64,000 nucleotides of DNA from NCBI RefSeq assembly GCF_900102315.1, contig NZ_FNBL01000002.1, positions 407,194 to 471,193 of the forward strand, in the 5' to 3' direction. The stretch is from Celeribacter baekdonensis (lineage in GTDB: Bacteria; Pseudomonadota; Alphaproteobacteria; Rhodobacterales; Rhodobacteraceae). This document shows positions 1 through 14,265 of this stretch, in pieces (the stretch's first letter is position 1; each line of letters opens with the position of its first letter). Both the position numbers and the translations under genes were made by a program. The notes under the pieces were generated by a model. The model did not search any database. It worked only from the letters and a program-made list of their open reading frames with translations, and was not told where the DNA came from.

Positions 1-237
1 TCGCCCATTGGGTGGCCTTTTTTGTAACGCCGCCGCCCGTGTTGTCGTGGGCCTGTCCCGCCGACACGCGTCAAAGATCACGCGTCGTTGCGCCGCCTGA
101 GACCAGCGTTTTTCAAGCGATTTGTGCGCCAAAGCCCGCCGTTTGAAAAAAATCAGAAAAAGTGAGGGTCGTCCGATTTTTCCTCTTCACTTCCCCGAAC
201 CGCTTCGCTACATAGCCCCTCACCAAGTCAAGACTGT
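1..237. other. Noncoding left edge and leader of tRNA-Leu
   Basis: No convincing gene is visible. The first 22 bases resemble the tail of a terminator from a gene lying left of the window (a short CCC/GGG stem followed by six T), but the 5' part is cut off. The stretch just upstream of the tRNA is AT-rich (about 140-190) and could hold the tRNA promoter. A possible -10 element TACATA lies near 208-213, without a convincing -35. Confidence 0.4.
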
Positions 238-324
238 GCGGTCGTGGCGGAATTGGTAGACGCGCAGCGTTGAGGTCGCTGTGGGGTAACACCCGTGGAA
301 GTTCGAGTCTTCTCGACCGCACCA
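238..324 (+). tRNA. tRNA-Leu (anticodon GAG)
   Basis: An 87-nt class II tRNA. The acceptor stem GCGGTCG (238-244) pairs with CGACCGC (314-320) and is followed by an encoded ACCA. The anticodon stem CAGCG/CGCTG encloses the loop TTGAGGT (270-276), giving anticodon GAG at 272-274, which reads CUC leucine codons. A long variable arm and the T-loop GTTCGAGTC are both present, as expected for leucine tRNAs. No integrase or disrupted 3' copy lies nearby, so there is no sign that it served as an attachment site here. Confidence 0.97.
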
Positions 325-365
325 ACACTTTCCGATTAGGACTGTGTTATTTCCCCTCCCCCTTT

Positions 366-405
366 TTTACACAATGGGCCTGTTGTCTTTACACAATGGG
401 GCTGT
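366..405. repeat. Two-copy direct repeat, 22-bp period
   Basis: The 18-mer TTTACACAATGGGCCTGT (366-383) recurs at 388-405 with one difference. It starts 42 bases after the tRNA. It could be tandem binding sites or a slippage product. Its function is unknown. Confidence 0.8.
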
Positions 406-554
406 CGTTTTCGACCAGATCAACTGTGTTGGATCGCGCACGCTTGTGCCGTGCCCAGGCCGCCAAAGGCCGTATGCCGCACGCGAATTTCCCGGACAAT
501 TTGGCGGTCTTGTCATGAAATCGTGACCCGTATCCACATAGATGGCACAGCCCT

Positions 555-605
555 TAAAGCGTTTCGGGACAAACTCGTTATTCAAGTTAATCCCGAAACG
601 CTTTA
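555..605. repeat. Long inverted repeat of the TAAAGCGT family
   Basis: Arms TAAAGCGTTTCGGGA (555-569) and its exact complement TCCCGAAACGCTTTA (591-605) enclose a 21-nt loop. Elements starting with the same AAAGCGT core recur at 13844-13891 (after pgm) and 44186-44299. No T-run follows the stem, so it is not a classic terminator. It is more likely a dispersed intergenic palindrome. Confidence 0.85.
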
Positions 606-770
606 GGGGCGCGGGCTTTCCTTGTGGTGGATAAAAGATATACTGAAAATAAAGCATAAAACGCGCCTCAATCGGCTCTCACTTGAGGTGGATTAAGGAA
701 TGCATCAGGAAATGACTATAAACAGAGCAATAGCAGTGCCAGCGACCGTCTAGGATTTGCCATAGCTTGC

Positions 771-797
771 TTTCCTAAGCTGATGTGGCTTAGGAAA
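771..797. promoter_or_regulatory. Perfect 10-bp inverted repeat upstream of glgP
   Basis: TTTCCTAAGC (771-780) and GCTTAGGAAA (788-797) form a perfect inverted repeat with a 7-nt spacer, ending 55 bases before the glgP start. A second, weaker stem (TAAGATCC 813-820 with GGGTCTTA 826-833, one G-U pair) follows it. The placement suits a repressor or activator site for the glycogen operon, or a structured leader RNA. No cognate regulator is identifiable in the window. Confidence 0.5.
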
Positions 798-852
798 AAT
801 GACCCTCCCCCATAAGATCCGTTTTGGGTCTTAACATAATTTAAGGTGACCC

Positions 853-3246
<2,394 letters not shown>

Positions 3247-3308
3247 AAATCAAACAGTTGATTGGTTCCTGGAATCCCCTAAGATGCTTTTGAATAAAGG
3301 AAAATCAG

Positions 3309-5501
3309 ATGGCCCAGGCAGATCAGAAGAGTTTCGCGGATGACACGGTTCTGGCGCAGATCTGTGCAGGCCGGTTTGATGACCCTTTCGCCATTCTAGG
3401 CCCCCATAAAAAGGGCCGGATTCGCACAGTCACCTGTTATGATCCGGGGGCGCAGACGATGTCGGCGCTCAGTGCGGGCAAGCTGTCGCCTCTGGCGCAG
3501 GTCTCGGGCCATCCCGGCCTGTTTCACGGGGCCGTATCTGGCACCAAGCCCTATGTTTTGGTCGGCCAAAAGGGCAAGGTCGAGTGGCAGGTCGAAGATG
3601 CCTATCGTTTCGGTCCTGTGTTGGGCGAGCTTGACGAATATCTGTTGGGCGAGGGCAATCACAACCGGCTCTGGACCGCGCTTGGCGCGCATGTGATGAC
3701 CCATGAGGGCGTCCAAGGCACGCATTTCGCCGTCTGGGCGCCGAATGCCAAACGGGTCTCGGTTGTTGGTGATTTTAACGCCTGGGACGGGCGGCGGCAT
3801 GTGATGCGCAAACGCGGCGGCACCGGTGTTTGGGAAATTTTCATGCCGGGCGTGGGCGAGGGCGCGGCCTATAAATACGAGATTTTGGGCGCGCAGGATG
3901 CGCTGCACCTCAAGGCCGATCCGGTCGGTTTTGGCGCTCAGCACCCGCCCGAAACCGCCTCAGTCGTGCGTGATATTTCGGGCTATGGCTGGTCCGATGG
4001 GCCGTGGATGGAGCGCCGCGCCGAGGCGCAAAAGCGCGATCAGGCCATCTCGATCTATGAGGTGCATCTTGGCTCTTGGCGGCGCAAGGATGACGGGCGT
4101 CCGATCTCCTATAAAGAGGCCGCCGTTGAGCTGATTGACTATGTGAAATACATGGGGTTCACCCATATCGAATTGATGCCGATTTCCGAGTATCCGTTTG
4201 ATGGCTCTTGGGGCTATCAACCTGTCGGGCTTTTCGCCCCCACCATTCGCTTTGGCCCGCCACATGAGTTCCGCGATCTGGTTGAGGCGGCGCATGAGGC
4301 CGGGCTTGGCATTCTGCTCGATTGGGTGCCGGGGCATTTCCCGACCGATGTGCATGGTTTGGCGCAATTCGACGGCACGCCCCTGTACGAACATGCCGAT
4401 CTGCGTGAGGGGTTCCATCAGGATTGGAACACGCTGATCTACAATTACGGTCGGCACGAGGTCGAAAATTTTCTGACCTCGAATGCGCTCTATTGGTTTG
4501 AGGAATATCACATTGACGGGCTGCGGGTCGATGCCGTCGCCTCGATGATCTACCGCGATTATTCGCGCAAAGAGGGCGAATGGATTCCCAATATTCACGG
4601 CGGGCGGGAGAACCTTGAGGCGATCCATATGCTGCAGAGCATGAACACGCTGTCTTATGGTGAAGTGCCCGGCATCATGACTGTGGCCGAGGAAAGCACC
4701 GCCTATTCGGGCGTTTCCGCGCCGGTGGATGCGGGCGGGCTTGGCTTTGGCTACAAATGGAACATGGGCTGGATGAACGACACGCTGTCTTACATGGCGC
4801 TCGATCCGGTGCACCGCAAACACCATCATCACCAGATGACCTTTGGTCTGCATTACGCGTTTTCGGAAAACTTCATCCTGCCGATCAGCCATGACGAGGT
4901 GGTGCATGGCAAAGGCTCGATGATCAATAAAATGCCCGGCTCGGAATGGGAAAAATTTGCCAATCTGCGGGCCTATTATGGGTTTATGTGGGCGCATCCG
5001 GGCAAGAAGCTTTTGTTCATGGGGCAAGAATTCGCTCAATGGCAAGAATGGAACCATGATGGTGAGATTGATTGGGCCTGTCTGGTCTATCACATGCATC
5101 AAGGCGTCCAGGATGTGGTGCGCGATCTGAACGCGCTCTACCGCGCCACGCCGGCGCTTTACGCCAAGGATTGCGACCCGGACGGGTTCCAATGGATCGA
5201 GGCCAATGATGCGGCGCAGTCGGTCTATGCCTGGATCAGGCGCGGCGGCCCCGAGGATGCAGAAGTCGTCGTGGTCTGTAATTTCACGCCGCTTGAGCGC
5301 AGCGCATATAAACTCGGCTTTCCGCAAGAGGGCGTCTGGCGCGAGGCGATCAATACAGATGCAGAATGTTATGGTGGCGGAGGCCGTGGCAATCTGGGGC
5401 GGATCACCGCCACGCGTGGCGAGTGGCACGGACAGCCTGCGGGCGCAGAGATCACCGTGCCGCCGCTCTCAACAATGGTCTTTATCAAAGACAAAGCATA
5501 A
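3309..5501 (+). CDS. glgB: 1,4-alpha-glucan branching enzyme
   Basis: GH13 enzyme of 730 residues that cuts alpha-1,4 chains and rejoins them as alpha-1,6 branches. It has the usual bacterial layout: two N-terminal beta-sandwich domains (the second with the CBM48-like stretch [20 protein letters not shown]), a TIM-barrel core and a C-terminal beta domain. The catalytic pieces are visible: [10 protein letters not shown] with the nucleophile Asp near 408, TVAEES with the acid/base Glu near 461, and [10 protein letters not shown] near the third carboxylate. AAGGA lies before the ATG at 3309. It is the second gene of the glg operon, 47 bases before glgC. It works with GlgA and GlgC in glycogen synthesis. 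Confidence 0.97.
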   Translation: MAQADQKSFADDTVLAQICAGRFDDPFAILGPHKKGRIRTVTCYDPGAQTMSALSAGKLSPLAQVSGHPGLFHGAVSGTKPYVLVGQKGKVEWQVEDAYRFGPVLGELDEYLLGEGNHNRLWTALGAHVMTHEGVQGTHFAVWAPNAKRVSVVGDFNAWDGRRHVMRKRGGTGVWEIFMPGVGEGAAYKYEILGAQDALHLKADPVGFGAQHPPETASVVRDISGYGWSDGPWMERRAEAQKRDQAISIYEVHLGSWRRKDDGRPISYKEAAVELIDYVKYMGFTHIELMPISEYPFDGSWGYQPVGLFAPTIRFGPPHEFRDLVEAAHEAGLGILLDWVPGHFPTDVHGLAQFDGTPLYEHADLREGFHQDWNTLIYNYGRHEVENFLTSNALYWFEEYHIDGLRVDAVASMIYRDYSRKEGEWIPNIHGGRENLEAIHMLQSMNTLSYGEVPGIMTVAEESTAYSGVSAPVDAGGLGFGYKWNMGWMNDTLSYMALDPVHRKHHHHQMTFGLHYAFSENFILPISHDEVVHGKGSMINKMPGSEWEKFANLRAYYGFMWAHPGKKLLFMGQEFAQWQEWNHDGEIDWACLVYHMHQGVQDVVRDLNALYRATPALYAKDCDPDGFQWIEANDAAQSVYAWIRRGGPEDAEVVVVCNFTPLERSAYKLGFPQEGVWREAINTDAECYGGGGRGNLGRITATRGEWHGQPAGAEITVPPLSTMVFIKDKA

Positions 5502-5548
5502 CGGGCGGGGCCGAAAGGCGGGGGCTCGGGGTGCGGAAAGGTGGAGGA

Positions 5549-6823
5549 ATGACACAGACACAAACACAGACGCGCAACAGGTTGGCCAATCGGACCATGG
5601 CGTTCGTTTTGGCGGGGGGGCGCGGCTCGCGGCTTCAGGAACTGACCAATTCGCGGGTGAAACCGGCGGTCTATTTTGGTGGCAAAACCCGCATCGTCGA
5701 TTTCGCGCTCTCCAATGCGCTCAATTCCGGCATCCGCAAAATGGCGATTGCGACGCAATACAAAGCCCATTCGCTGATCCGCCACATCCAACGCGGCTGG
5801 ACGTTTTTCCGCGCTGAACGCAACGAATTTTTGGACATTCTGCCTGCCTCACAGCGTTACGAGGAAAGCACATGGTATCGCGGTACAGCCGATGCCGTGG
5901 CGCAAAACATCGACATCATCGACAGCTATGATGTCGATTACATCCTGATCCTCGCGGGCGATCACATCTATAAGATGGATTACGAGTTGATGATCCAACA
6001 TCACGTCGACAGTGGCGCGGATGTGACCATCGGCTGTCTGACCGTGGACCGCAAACAGGCCTCGGCCTTTGGCGTGATGGCGGTGGATGGCACGGACCGG
6101 ATCACCGAATTTTTGGAAAAACCTGCCGATCCGCCGGGCATCCCGGGCGACGAGAAAAACGCGCTCGCCTCGATGGGCATCTATGTGTTCAATTGGAAAT
6201 TCCTGCGTGAACGCCTGTTGGAAGACATGGAGGATCAAACCTCCAGCCACGATTTTGGCAATGACATGATCCCCGATCTTGTCGCCAAGGGCAAAGCCCA
6301 GGCGCATCGCTTTACCGACAGTTGTATCCGCCACCCCGACGCGCCCGCCTATTGGCGCGATGTCGGCACGATTGATGCCTATTGGAAGGCCAATATCGAC
6401 CTGACCGATTTCACCCCCGAGCTTGATCTATGGGACCGCAGTTGGCCGATCTGGAGCTATTCCGAGAACACGCCACCGGCAAAATTCATCCATGACCGCC
6501 CGGATCGGCGCGGCACGGCGGTGAGTTCGATGGTCTCGGGCGGCTGCATCATTTCGGGGACGGAAATCCGCGAAAGCCTGTTGTTCACCCATGTGACCAC
6601 CAATTCCTATGCCTCCTTGGAGGGGGCTGTGGTGTTGCCCTATGTCAACGTGGCGCGTCATGCCCGGCTTAAAAACGTGGTGATTGATCGCGGTGTACAT
6701 ATCCCCGAGGGGCTGGTGGTGGGCGAAGATCCCGAGGTCGACGCCAAATGGTTCCGGGTGTCGCCGGGCGGGATCACCTTGATCACCCAGGATATGTTGG
6801 ACCGGAGGGCCAAAGGCGTATGA
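5549..6823 (+). CDS. glgC: Glucose-1-phosphate adenylyltransferase (ADP-glucose pyrophosphorylase)
   Basis: Makes ADP-glucose from ATP and glucose 1-phosphate, the committed and usually allosterically controlled step of glycogen synthesis. The protein has 424 residues, the normal bacterial length. The N-terminal nucleotide-binding loop [15 protein letters not shown] and the following [20 protein letters not shown] are typical. The central [11 protein letters not shown] and the C-terminal left-handed beta-helix region are present. The reading frame is open further upstream, but the ATG at 5549 has GTGGAGGA just before it and matches the family N-terminus. The stop overlaps the glgA start by 4 bases (ATGA), so translation is probably coupled. 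Confidence 0.97.
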   Translation: MTQTQTQTRNRLANRTMAFVLAGGRGSRLQELTNSRVKPAVYFGGKTRIVDFALSNALNSGIRKMAIATQYKAHSLIRHIQRGWTFFRAERNEFLDILPASQRYEESTWYRGTADAVAQNIDIIDSYDVDYILILAGDHIYKMDYELMIQHHVDSGADVTIGCLTVDRKQASAFGVMAVDGTDRITEFLEKPADPPGIPGDEKNALASMGIYVFNWKFLRERLLEDMEDQTSSHDFGNDMIPDLVAKGKAQAHRFTDSCIRHPDAPAYWRDVGTIDAYWKANIDLTDFTPELDLWDRSWPIWSYSENTPPAKFIHDRPDRRGTAVSSMVSGGCIISGTEIRESLLFTHVTTNSYASLEGAVVLPYVNVARHARLKNVVIDRGVHIPEGLVVGEDPEVDAKWFRVSPGGITLITQDMLDRRAKGV

Positions 6824-8253
6824 CACGGGTTCTGTCAGTCACGTCCGAATGTGTGCCCTTGGTGAAAACCGGGGGATTGGCCGATGTGGCGGGGGCTTTG
6901 CCCGGCGCATTGGCGGCGTATGGCGTAGACATGCGCACGCTTTTGCCGGGCTACCGCGCGGTTTTGGCGGCCCAACCGGACGCTGCGCCGGTGTTTGACA
7001 TCCATGACTTTTTCGGCGGTTCGGCCCAAATTCGGCGCGGAACATTGGGCGATACCGTGCTTTATATCCTGGACGCGCCGCATCTCTATGACCGTGACGG
7101 ATCGCTTTACACCGGTCCCGGCGGCTATGATTGGGCCGACAACCCACAACGCTTTGCGGCGCTCTCATTGGCGGCGGCGATGATTGCCGCGCATGGGATC
7201 GAAGGCTGGACGCCAGAGGTGTTGCACCTGCATGATTGGCAGGCCGGATTGACCCCGGTGTATCTGCGCGAATTGGGGGCGGCGGAGCGGGTCAAGACCC
7301 TGATGACCATTCACAACATCGCCTTTCAGGGCTGTTGTTCGGCCGATCTGATCGACACGCTGGGCCTGCCGCGCCCCGGATTTAGCCCCGGCGGCTATGA
7401 ATATTGGGGTCAGATTTCGGCGCTCAAAGCCGGGATCGTGGGGGCCACCAAGGTCTCCACCGTCTCGCCCACCTATGCCGCCGAATTGATGACGGGCGAG
7501 TATGGCATGGGGATGGAGGGCGTTTTGGCCGCGCGCGGATCGGATTTTGTCGGCATTCTCAATGGCATCGACGAAGAGGTCTGGTCGCCAAGTTACAAAA
7601 CCCCGAAAGGCAAAGCCAAATTCAAAGCGGCGCTGCGCGACGAGCTTGGCCTGCCAAATTCCGGTCCGGCCAGTGAGGGACCGCTGTGCGTGGTGATCTC
7701 TCGATTGACCGGGCAAAAGGGCTTTGATCTCTTGCTCGAAGCGCTGCCGACCCTGTTGGAGCAGGGCGGGCAATTGGCGCTTTTGGGGTCGGGCGACAGT
7801 GCGTTTGAATCTGCGTTTCGTGACGCCGCCCTGCGCCATGCGGGCGTTGCGGTGCGGATCGGCTATGACGAAGCTTTCGCCCGCCGTCTGATCGAAGGCG
7901 GGGATGCGATTTTGGTGCCCTCGCGCTTTGAGCCCTGCGGCTTGACGCAAATGTACGGGCTGCGGTTTGGCACCTTGCCGTTGGTCTCGCTGACCGGCGG
8001 GTTGGCCGACACGGTGATCAATGCCAATGCCGCCGCCTTGGCGCAAGGCGTGGCCACGGGCATCCAATTTCACCCGGTCACAGCCTTGGCACTGACCCAA
8101 GCGCTGAACCGTCTTTGCGCGCTCTACCGCAAGCCCGATGTCTGGACCAAAATGATGGACAATGCCATGGCGCAGCCTGTGGGGTGGGACAGCTCTGCGG
8201 GCACCTATGCCGATCTTTTTGAGACGATGACAGGAGCTGCGCACCCTAAATGA
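6820..8253 (+). CDS. glgA: Glycogen synthase (ADP-glucose dependent)
   Basis: GT5 glycosyltransferase of 477 residues that adds glucose from ADP-glucose to the growing alpha-1,4 chain. The ADP-glucose binding motif [13 protein letters not shown] lies at residues 16-28, and [14 protein letters not shown] and [19 protein letters not shown] (C-terminal Rossmann domain) are also clear. The start is the ATG inside the ATGA overlap with glgC; an in-frame start further upstream would run far into glgC and is unlikely. The 3' end again overlaps the next gene, glgX, by 4 bases. This overlap chain suggests that GlgC, GlgA and GlgX are made at similar levels. Confidence 0.97.
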   Translation: MTRVLSVTSECVPLVKTGGLADVAGALPGALAAYGVDMRTLLPGYRAVLAAQPDAAPVFDIHDFFGGSAQIRRGTLGDTVLYILDAPHLYDRDGSLYTGPGGYDWADNPQRFAALSLAAAMIAAHGIEGWTPEVLHLHDWQAGLTPVYLRELGAAERVKTLMTIHNIAFQGCCSADLIDTLGLPRPGFSPGGYEYWGQISALKAGIVGATKVSTVSPTYAAELMTGEYGMGMEGVLAARGSDFVGILNGIDEEVWSPSYKTPKGKAKFKAALRDELGLPNSGPASEGPLCVVISRLTGQKGFDLLLEALPTLLEQGGQLALLGSGDSAFESAFRDAALRHAGVAVRIGYDEAFARRLIEGGDAILVPSRFEPCGLTQMYGLRFGTLPLVSLTGGLADTVINANAAALAQGVATGIQFHPVTALALTQALNRLCALYRKPDVWTKMMDNAMAQPVGWDSSAGTYADLFETMTGAAHPK

Positions 8254-10334
8254 GGCAATATTCGATCCTGGGCGGCCATGCCGCGCCGCTGGGGGCCACA
8301 GTGGATGGCGAAGGTGTCAATTTCGCGGTTTTTTCCCAACACGCCCGCCGGATCACCCTGTGTTTGTTCTCGGACGACGGTCAGACCGAGACTCAGAGGA
8401 TTGATCTGCCGGAACGTGACGGCGATGTCTGGCACGGGTTTGTGCCGGAGTTGCGTCCGGGGCAACTGTATGGCCTGCGCGCCGATGGACCCTATGCGCC
8501 GGACCAGGGTCATCGGTTCAATTACAACAAACTCTTGATGGACCCCTACGCCAAACGCGTGACCAAACATCCTGACTGGCATGACGCCTTGATGGGCTAT
8601 GAGGTCGGGCACGAGGCCGCCGATCTGTCTTTTGACACCCGCGACAGCGCCAAATACATGCCGCGCTCGGTCGTCGAAGATGTGCTTTTCGCTTGGGGCA
8701 AAGATCAACCGCCGCATCGGCGCACCTCGCAAACGGTGATCTATGAGGCCCATGTCAAAGGCCTGACCGAGCTGCACCCGGATGTGTTGCACAAGGGCAA
8801 ATTCTTGGGGCTCGCGTCCGATGCGATTTTGGATCACCTCGTGAATCTGGGCATCACCGCGATCGAGCTTATGCCGGCGCAGGCCTTTCTCAACGATCGG
8901 TTTCTGGTTGAAAGGGGCTTGGTGAATTACTGGGGCTATCAGACGCTCAGCTTCTTTGCCCCCGATCCGCGCTACCTCGCCTATCACCAGATCGCTGAGT
9001 TCCAACATATGGTCGCGCGGCTGCATTCGGCGGGCATCGAGGTGATCATGGATGTGGTGTACAACCACACCGGCGAGGGCAATGAACAGGGGCCGACGCT
9101 GTCGTTTCGAGGTCTCGACAACAAAAGCTATTACCGCCTCACCGACAATCCGCGTTATTACATCAATGACACGGGCACCGGAAACACGCTCAATATTGAT
9201 CACCCGATGGTGCTGCGCATGGTCTTGGATTCCTTGCGCTATTGGGTCGAGGTGATGCATGTCGATGGCTTCCGCTTTGATCTGTGCACCACGTTGGGCC
9301 GCACGCCCACGGGGTTTGACCGCGGCGCGTCTTTCTTTGATGCGATCCGGCAGGACCCGGTTCTGACCAAGGTCAAACTCATCGCTGAACCATGGGACAT
9401 TGGCCCCGGCGGTTACCGCGTGGGTGGGTTTCCTCCGCCGTTTTTGGAATGGAACGACAAGTTTCGCGATGGTATTCGCCGGTTTTGGCGCGGCGATGCG
9501 GGCCATGTGCCGGTCCTGGCCGACCGCCTGACCGGATCGGCTTTGCAGTTCGATCATTCGGGGCGTCCGGCCACATCATCGGTCAATTTTGTCACGGCGC
9601 ATGACGGGTTCACCTTGATGGATGTGGTCAGCTACACCGGCAAACACAATGAGGCCAATGGCGAAGACAACCGCGACGGCCACAATGACAATGCCTCCGA
9701 CAACATGGGCGTGGCCGGGCCGACGGAGGATGTCAAAATCAATGCGGCGCGCGCGCAACGGCGGCGCAACCTCTTGGCCACACTGTTGTTTTCCCAAGGC
9801 ACGCCAATGCTTTTGGCAGGGGACGAGCTGGGCAACAGCCAGCGGGGCAACAACAATGCCTATTGTCAGGACAATGAGATCGGTTGGATTGACTGGAGCG
9901 TGGTGGACCCGGAGTTTTTGGAGTTTACCAAACGCCTGATCGCCTTTCGCCGCGACCACCCGATTTTGCGTCAAAAGCGGTTTTTGCATTCGCGCGAACG
10001 GTTGATGGACGGGATCGAAGACCTGTTTTGGTGGCGACCTGACGGGGTTTTGATGCGGGATCAGGATTGGACAGCACCGGAGTTGAAAACGCTCTGTGCC
10101 GAAATGCGCATCGCCTCCGGCACACCGCTTTATGCCCAACGCGAAGAGGCTTTGTTCCTGATTTTCAATCGGGGCGAGGCGGTGAGTGTGCATCTTCCGG
10201 CCTGTATGCCGGGGCGGCGCTGGCGGCTTTGGATCGACACCGGCCACCCGGACATTGACGGCGAGGTGATCGACGGGTCCCTCATCCTGGCCGGGCGCGA
10301 AACCACTTTGGCGCTTGAACTGGAGGCCTTTTGA
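8250..10334 (+). CDS. glgX: Glycogen debranching enzyme (isoamylase type)
   Basis: GH13 isoamylase-family enzyme of 694 residues that hydrolyses alpha-1,6 branches of phosphorylase-limit glycogen. The N-terminal CBM48-like region (GVNFAVFSQHARRITLCLF) precedes the barrel. The conserved parts are DVVYNHTGEGNEQGPTLSFR, DGFRFDLCTTLGR with Asp near 344, and KLIAEPWDIGPGGYRVG with Glu near 380. VNFVTAHDGFTL carries the third catalytic region. It overlaps glgA by 4 bases and its TGA overlaps the malQ ATG by one base. Products would be short maltodextrins, which the next gene can recycle. Confidence 0.95.
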   Translation: MRQYSILGGHAAPLGATVDGEGVNFAVFSQHARRITLCLFSDDGQTETQRIDLPERDGDVWHGFVPELRPGQLYGLRADGPYAPDQGHRFNYNKLLMDPYAKRVTKHPDWHDALMGYEVGHEAADLSFDTRDSAKYMPRSVVEDVLFAWGKDQPPHRRTSQTVIYEAHVKGLTELHPDVLHKGKFLGLASDAILDHLVNLGITAIELMPAQAFLNDRFLVERGLVNYWGYQTLSFFAPDPRYLAYHQIAEFQHMVARLHSAGIEVIMDVVYNHTGEGNEQGPTLSFRGLDNKSYYRLTDNPRYYINDTGTGNTLNIDHPMVLRMVLDSLRYWVEVMHVDGFRFDLCTTLGRTPTGFDRGASFFDAIRQDPVLTKVKLIAEPWDIGPGGYRVGGFPPPFLEWNDKFRDGIRRFWRGDAGHVPVLADRLTGSALQFDHSGRPATSSVNFVTAHDGFTLMDVVSYTGKHNEANGEDNRDGHNDNASDNMGVAGPTEDVKINAARAQRRRNLLATLLFSQGTPMLLAGDELGNSQRGNNNAYCQDNEIGWIDWSVVDPEFLEFTKRLIAFRRDHPILRQKRFLHSRERLMDGIEDLFWWRPDGVLMRDQDWTAPELKTLCAEMRIASGTPLYAQREEALFLIFNRGEAVSVHLPACMPGRRWRLWIDTGHPDIDGEVIDGSLILAGRETTLALELEAF

Positions 10335-12202
10335 TGACGGATTTGCGGCTTGAACTCTCTGCCCGGATCGGCATCCATGGCCAGTTTTATGATCAATTGG
10401 GCGTATTGCGCGAAACCTCGGTGGAGACCGCCGTGGCGCTGATGCGAGCGCTCGGGTTTGAGGCCGAGTCTGAGGAGGCCGCGCGCGCGCATCTTGAGGC
10501 GGGTTGGGATGCGGGCCTGCCGTGGGACGTGGTCTGTGAGGCGGGCACCTCGCCTTGGGTCGATATTGGCGACAGCGCGTGGGTGTTGACCTATGAAGAC
10601 GGTCAGACCTGTGAGGGTCGGGGCGGGGACAGCCTGCCAAAACTGCCGATGGGCATCCATCATCTGGCCGCCGGGCCGATCCGCATCACGCTTTTGGCCG
10701 CCCCCGCGACCCTGCCGTTGCCGGAGCGCTGTTGGGGGCTGATCGCGCCGCTTTATGGCCTGTCCGAACGCGGTATCGGCACTTATGAGGGCTTGAGTGC
10801 GCTGGTGCGCGGGCTTGGGCCGCATGGTGCGGCATTTTTGGGCATCAACCCGGTTCATGCCGGGTTTCCGACCGTGCCAAATATGTTCAGCCCCTATTCG
10901 CCGTCGCATCGCCGCCGGTTGAATGTTCTGCATCTGGCGACCAAAACCGGCGTGGCGGGGGCGTTGATCGACTATCACACCGACACGCCCGCACGCATGG
11001 CGGCGCTGCGTCAGGCCTTTGAGGCCCACCCGACATCGCCCGAGTTTCTGGCCTATCTGGCGCAAGAGGGCACATCGCTTGAAACCTTTGCCCTGCATCA
11101 GGCGCTGTCTGCCATTCATGGCCCGTTTTGGTGCGATTGGCCCGAAGAGTTGCAATGTCCCAACAGCGTCAGCGCACAGGCCGCGCGCCGCGATTTGCGG
11201 GATGAGATTCTGTTTCACGCTTGGCTGCAATGGCGCGCGGATACCGATTTGTCCGGGGCGCAGGCACAGGCAAAAGCCGCCGGGATGGCACATGGGCTCT
11301 ACCTCGATTTGGCCGTGGGCACCCACCCGCATGGCGCGGAAACATGGGAGGATCGCGACAGTTTCGCCTATGGTGCCTCCTTGGGGGCACCGCCCGATGC
11401 GTTTTCGGCCGAAGGGCAAAATTGGGGTCTTGCTCCGTTTAATCCTTTGAATTTGCGTAAAAATGCCTATGCGGCCCTGCGCGACACCTTCGCCCGACAA
11501 CTGCGCTTTGCGGGTGCGATACGGATTGATCACATCCTTGGGTTTGAGCGCACCTTTTGGGTGCCGGAAAACGCCCCCGGTGCCTATGTGCAAATGCCGC
11601 GTGACGCGATGTTGGCCGTGGCGCGCATGGAAGCGGCACGGGCAGGCGGCCTCATCATTGGCGAAGATTTGGGGCTGATCCCGGACGGGCTGCACGATGC
11701 TTTGGCCGCATCGGGGGTTTTGGGCTGTCGGGTGATGATGTTTGAGCGCGAAAATTGGCATGACCCGGAGTTCAAGCCGGCAGAGCGCTATGACGAGGCG
11801 GCGATTGCGTCGTTTTCGACCCATGATTTGCCAACGTGGCAAGGCTGGCGTCAGGGCGCGGATGTCACGGCGCGGCAAAAAGCCGGGGGGCTGGATGCGG
11901 CGCAGACCACGCATGAATTGGGCCATCGGGCGCGCGAAGTGGCGGCGATGGATCGACTGTTGCCGGACGCGGGTTCAGATACGGGACAAGACGCGCTGCA
12001 CGCGTTTTTGGCCCGAACACCCTCGCGATTGGTTGCGGTTCAGGCCGAAATCATGCTCGACATGGTGGACCAGCAAAATCTACCCGGAACCACCACCGAA
12101 TATCCAAATTGGCGCATTCGTTTGCCCGAAACTTCTGATACCCTCACCATGAACAGTGACATCGTGCGCGTGGCCGAGATCATGCGCACACACGACCGAT
12201 AG
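10334..12202 (+). CDS. malQ: 4-alpha-glucanotransferase
   Basis: GH77 amylomaltase of 622 residues that moves glucan segments between maltodextrins and frees glucose. Segments MSER-like GLSERGIGTYEGLS, GINPVHAGFPTVPNMFSPYS, AIRIDHILGFERTFWVP (near residue 397) and IIGEDLGLIPDGL are characteristic of the family. The first 130 or so residues form an extra N-terminal region often seen in proteobacterial MalQ. The ATG at 10334 shares one base with the glgX stop (TGATG); a TTG one codon earlier is less likely. It converts oligosaccharides from GlgX action into chains usable by GlgP. Confidence 0.92.
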   Translation: MTDLRLELSARIGIHGQFYDQLGVLRETSVETAVALMRALGFEAESEEAARAHLEAGWDAGLPWDVVCEAGTSPWVDIGDSAWVLTYEDGQTCEGRGGDSLPKLPMGIHHLAAGPIRITLLAAPATLPLPERCWGLIAPLYGLSERGIGTYEGLSALVRGLGPHGAAFLGINPVHAGFPTVPNMFSPYSPSHRRRLNVLHLATKTGVAGALIDYHTDTPARMAALRQAFEAHPTSPEFLAYLAQEGTSLETFALHQALSAIHGPFWCDWPEELQCPNSVSAQAARRDLRDEILFHAWLQWRADTDLSGAQAQAKAAGMAHGLYLDLAVGTHPHGAETWEDRDSFAYGASLGAPPDAFSAEGQNWGLAPFNPLNLRKNAYAALRDTFARQLRFAGAIRIDHILGFERTFWVPENAPGAYVQMPRDAMLAVARMEAARAGGLIIGEDLGLIPDGLHDALAASGVLGCRVMMFERENWHDPEFKPAERYDEAAIASFSTHDLPTWQGWRQGADVTARQKAGGLDAAQTTHELGHRAREVAAMDRLLPDAGSDTGQDALHAFLARTPSRLVAVQAEIMLDMVDQQNLPGTTTEYPNWRIRLPETSDTLTMNSDIVRVAEIMRTHDR

Positions 12203-13843
<1,641 letters not shown>

Positions 13844-13846
<3 letters not shown>

Positions 13847-13891
13847 AGCGTCACGCCTTTAACTTGAGACAGGGAAAGGCGTGACGCTTTA
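13844..13891. terminator. Perfect 17-bp inverted repeat closing the glg operon
   Basis: TAAAGCGTCACGCCTTT (13844-13860) and its exact complement (13875-13891) enclose a 14-nt loop. The left arm begins with the pgm stop codon. It probably ends transcription of the operon, although no long T-run follows. The TAAAGCGT edge is shared with the inverted repeats at 555-605 and 44186-44299. Confidence 0.65.
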
Positions 13892-13960
13892 AGCGACGCA
13901 AGATTTGCGAGACACTCGGTCGGGGCGCGTTCCCGGCCATTTTTTATGAGAGGACAAGGT

Positions 13961-14179
13961 ATGAGAGCGAGCCTTCGCGCCAAGATCATCGCCACCTGCG
14001 ACGCCAAAATCGCCCAGAAAGGCGCGGGGGTCGGCCTGTCGTTTTATGCGTTTTTCGCCAATAAAAACGACGACCCCGAGACGCTGATGGAGGCGGCAGA
14101 ATGGTGGATCAAAACCCACCAGTTGGATCATTTTGAGAAGGCGGTGAAGGTGCGGGAGATGGTGGTGCAGGGGATGTAA
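13961..14179 (+). CDS. Small conserved-looking protein of unknown function (DUF6500-like)
   Basis: A 72-residue soluble protein without signal peptide or membrane segment. Readable features are a basic N-terminus, the central GVGLSFYAFFANKNDDPETL and an amphipathic C-terminal half ending in KAVKVREMVVQGM. It resembles small proteins I recall under the name DUF6500; that is memory, not a search. The ATG at 13961 is preferred over 13946 because GAGGACAAGG sits just before it. It lies alone between the glg terminator and a strong terminator at 14211-14239. No function is proposed. Confidence 0.75.
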   Translation: MRASLRAKIIATCDAKIAQKGAGVGLSFYAFFANKNDDPETLMEAAEWWIKTHQLDHFEKAVKVREMVVQGM

Positions 14180-14210
14180 GGGGGCGTTTGAGCGTCTCCC
14201 AGACAACCAA

Positions 14211-14239
14211 AAACGGCCGGGGTTTAAGCCCGGCCGTTT
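14211..14239. terminator. Bidirectional terminator between the small gene and the RND operon
   Basis: AAACGGCCGGG (14211-14221) pairs perfectly with CCCGGCCGTTT (14229-14239) around a 7-nt loop. An A-rich flank on one side and T on the other allow it to act in both directions between the convergent genes. Confidence 0.9.
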
Positions 14240-14265
14240 CCATATCTATGTGTCGCGCCTGAACC

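Larger units (their letters stand above)
325..852. other. Noncoding, repeat-rich region between tRNA-Leu and glgP
   Basis: About 530 bases without a supportable gene. The open frames here are short, lack ribosome binding sites, and run over the tRNA or the repeats. The region holds a 22-bp-period direct repeat, a long inverted repeat and two hairpins next to glgP, each listed separately. The glgP leader ends with AAGGTGA (843-849), a good ribosome binding site. Confidence 0.6.

Noticed and set aside
238-852. tRNA-Leu as an integration site of a genomic island
   Set aside because: No integrase, no duplicated tRNA 3' end and no foreign-looking genes follow; the next genes are the glycogen operon.
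3960-5429. A 489-codon minus-strand open frame inside glgB
   Set aside because: Antisense shadow of glgB, with the same skewed composition and no ribosome binding site.
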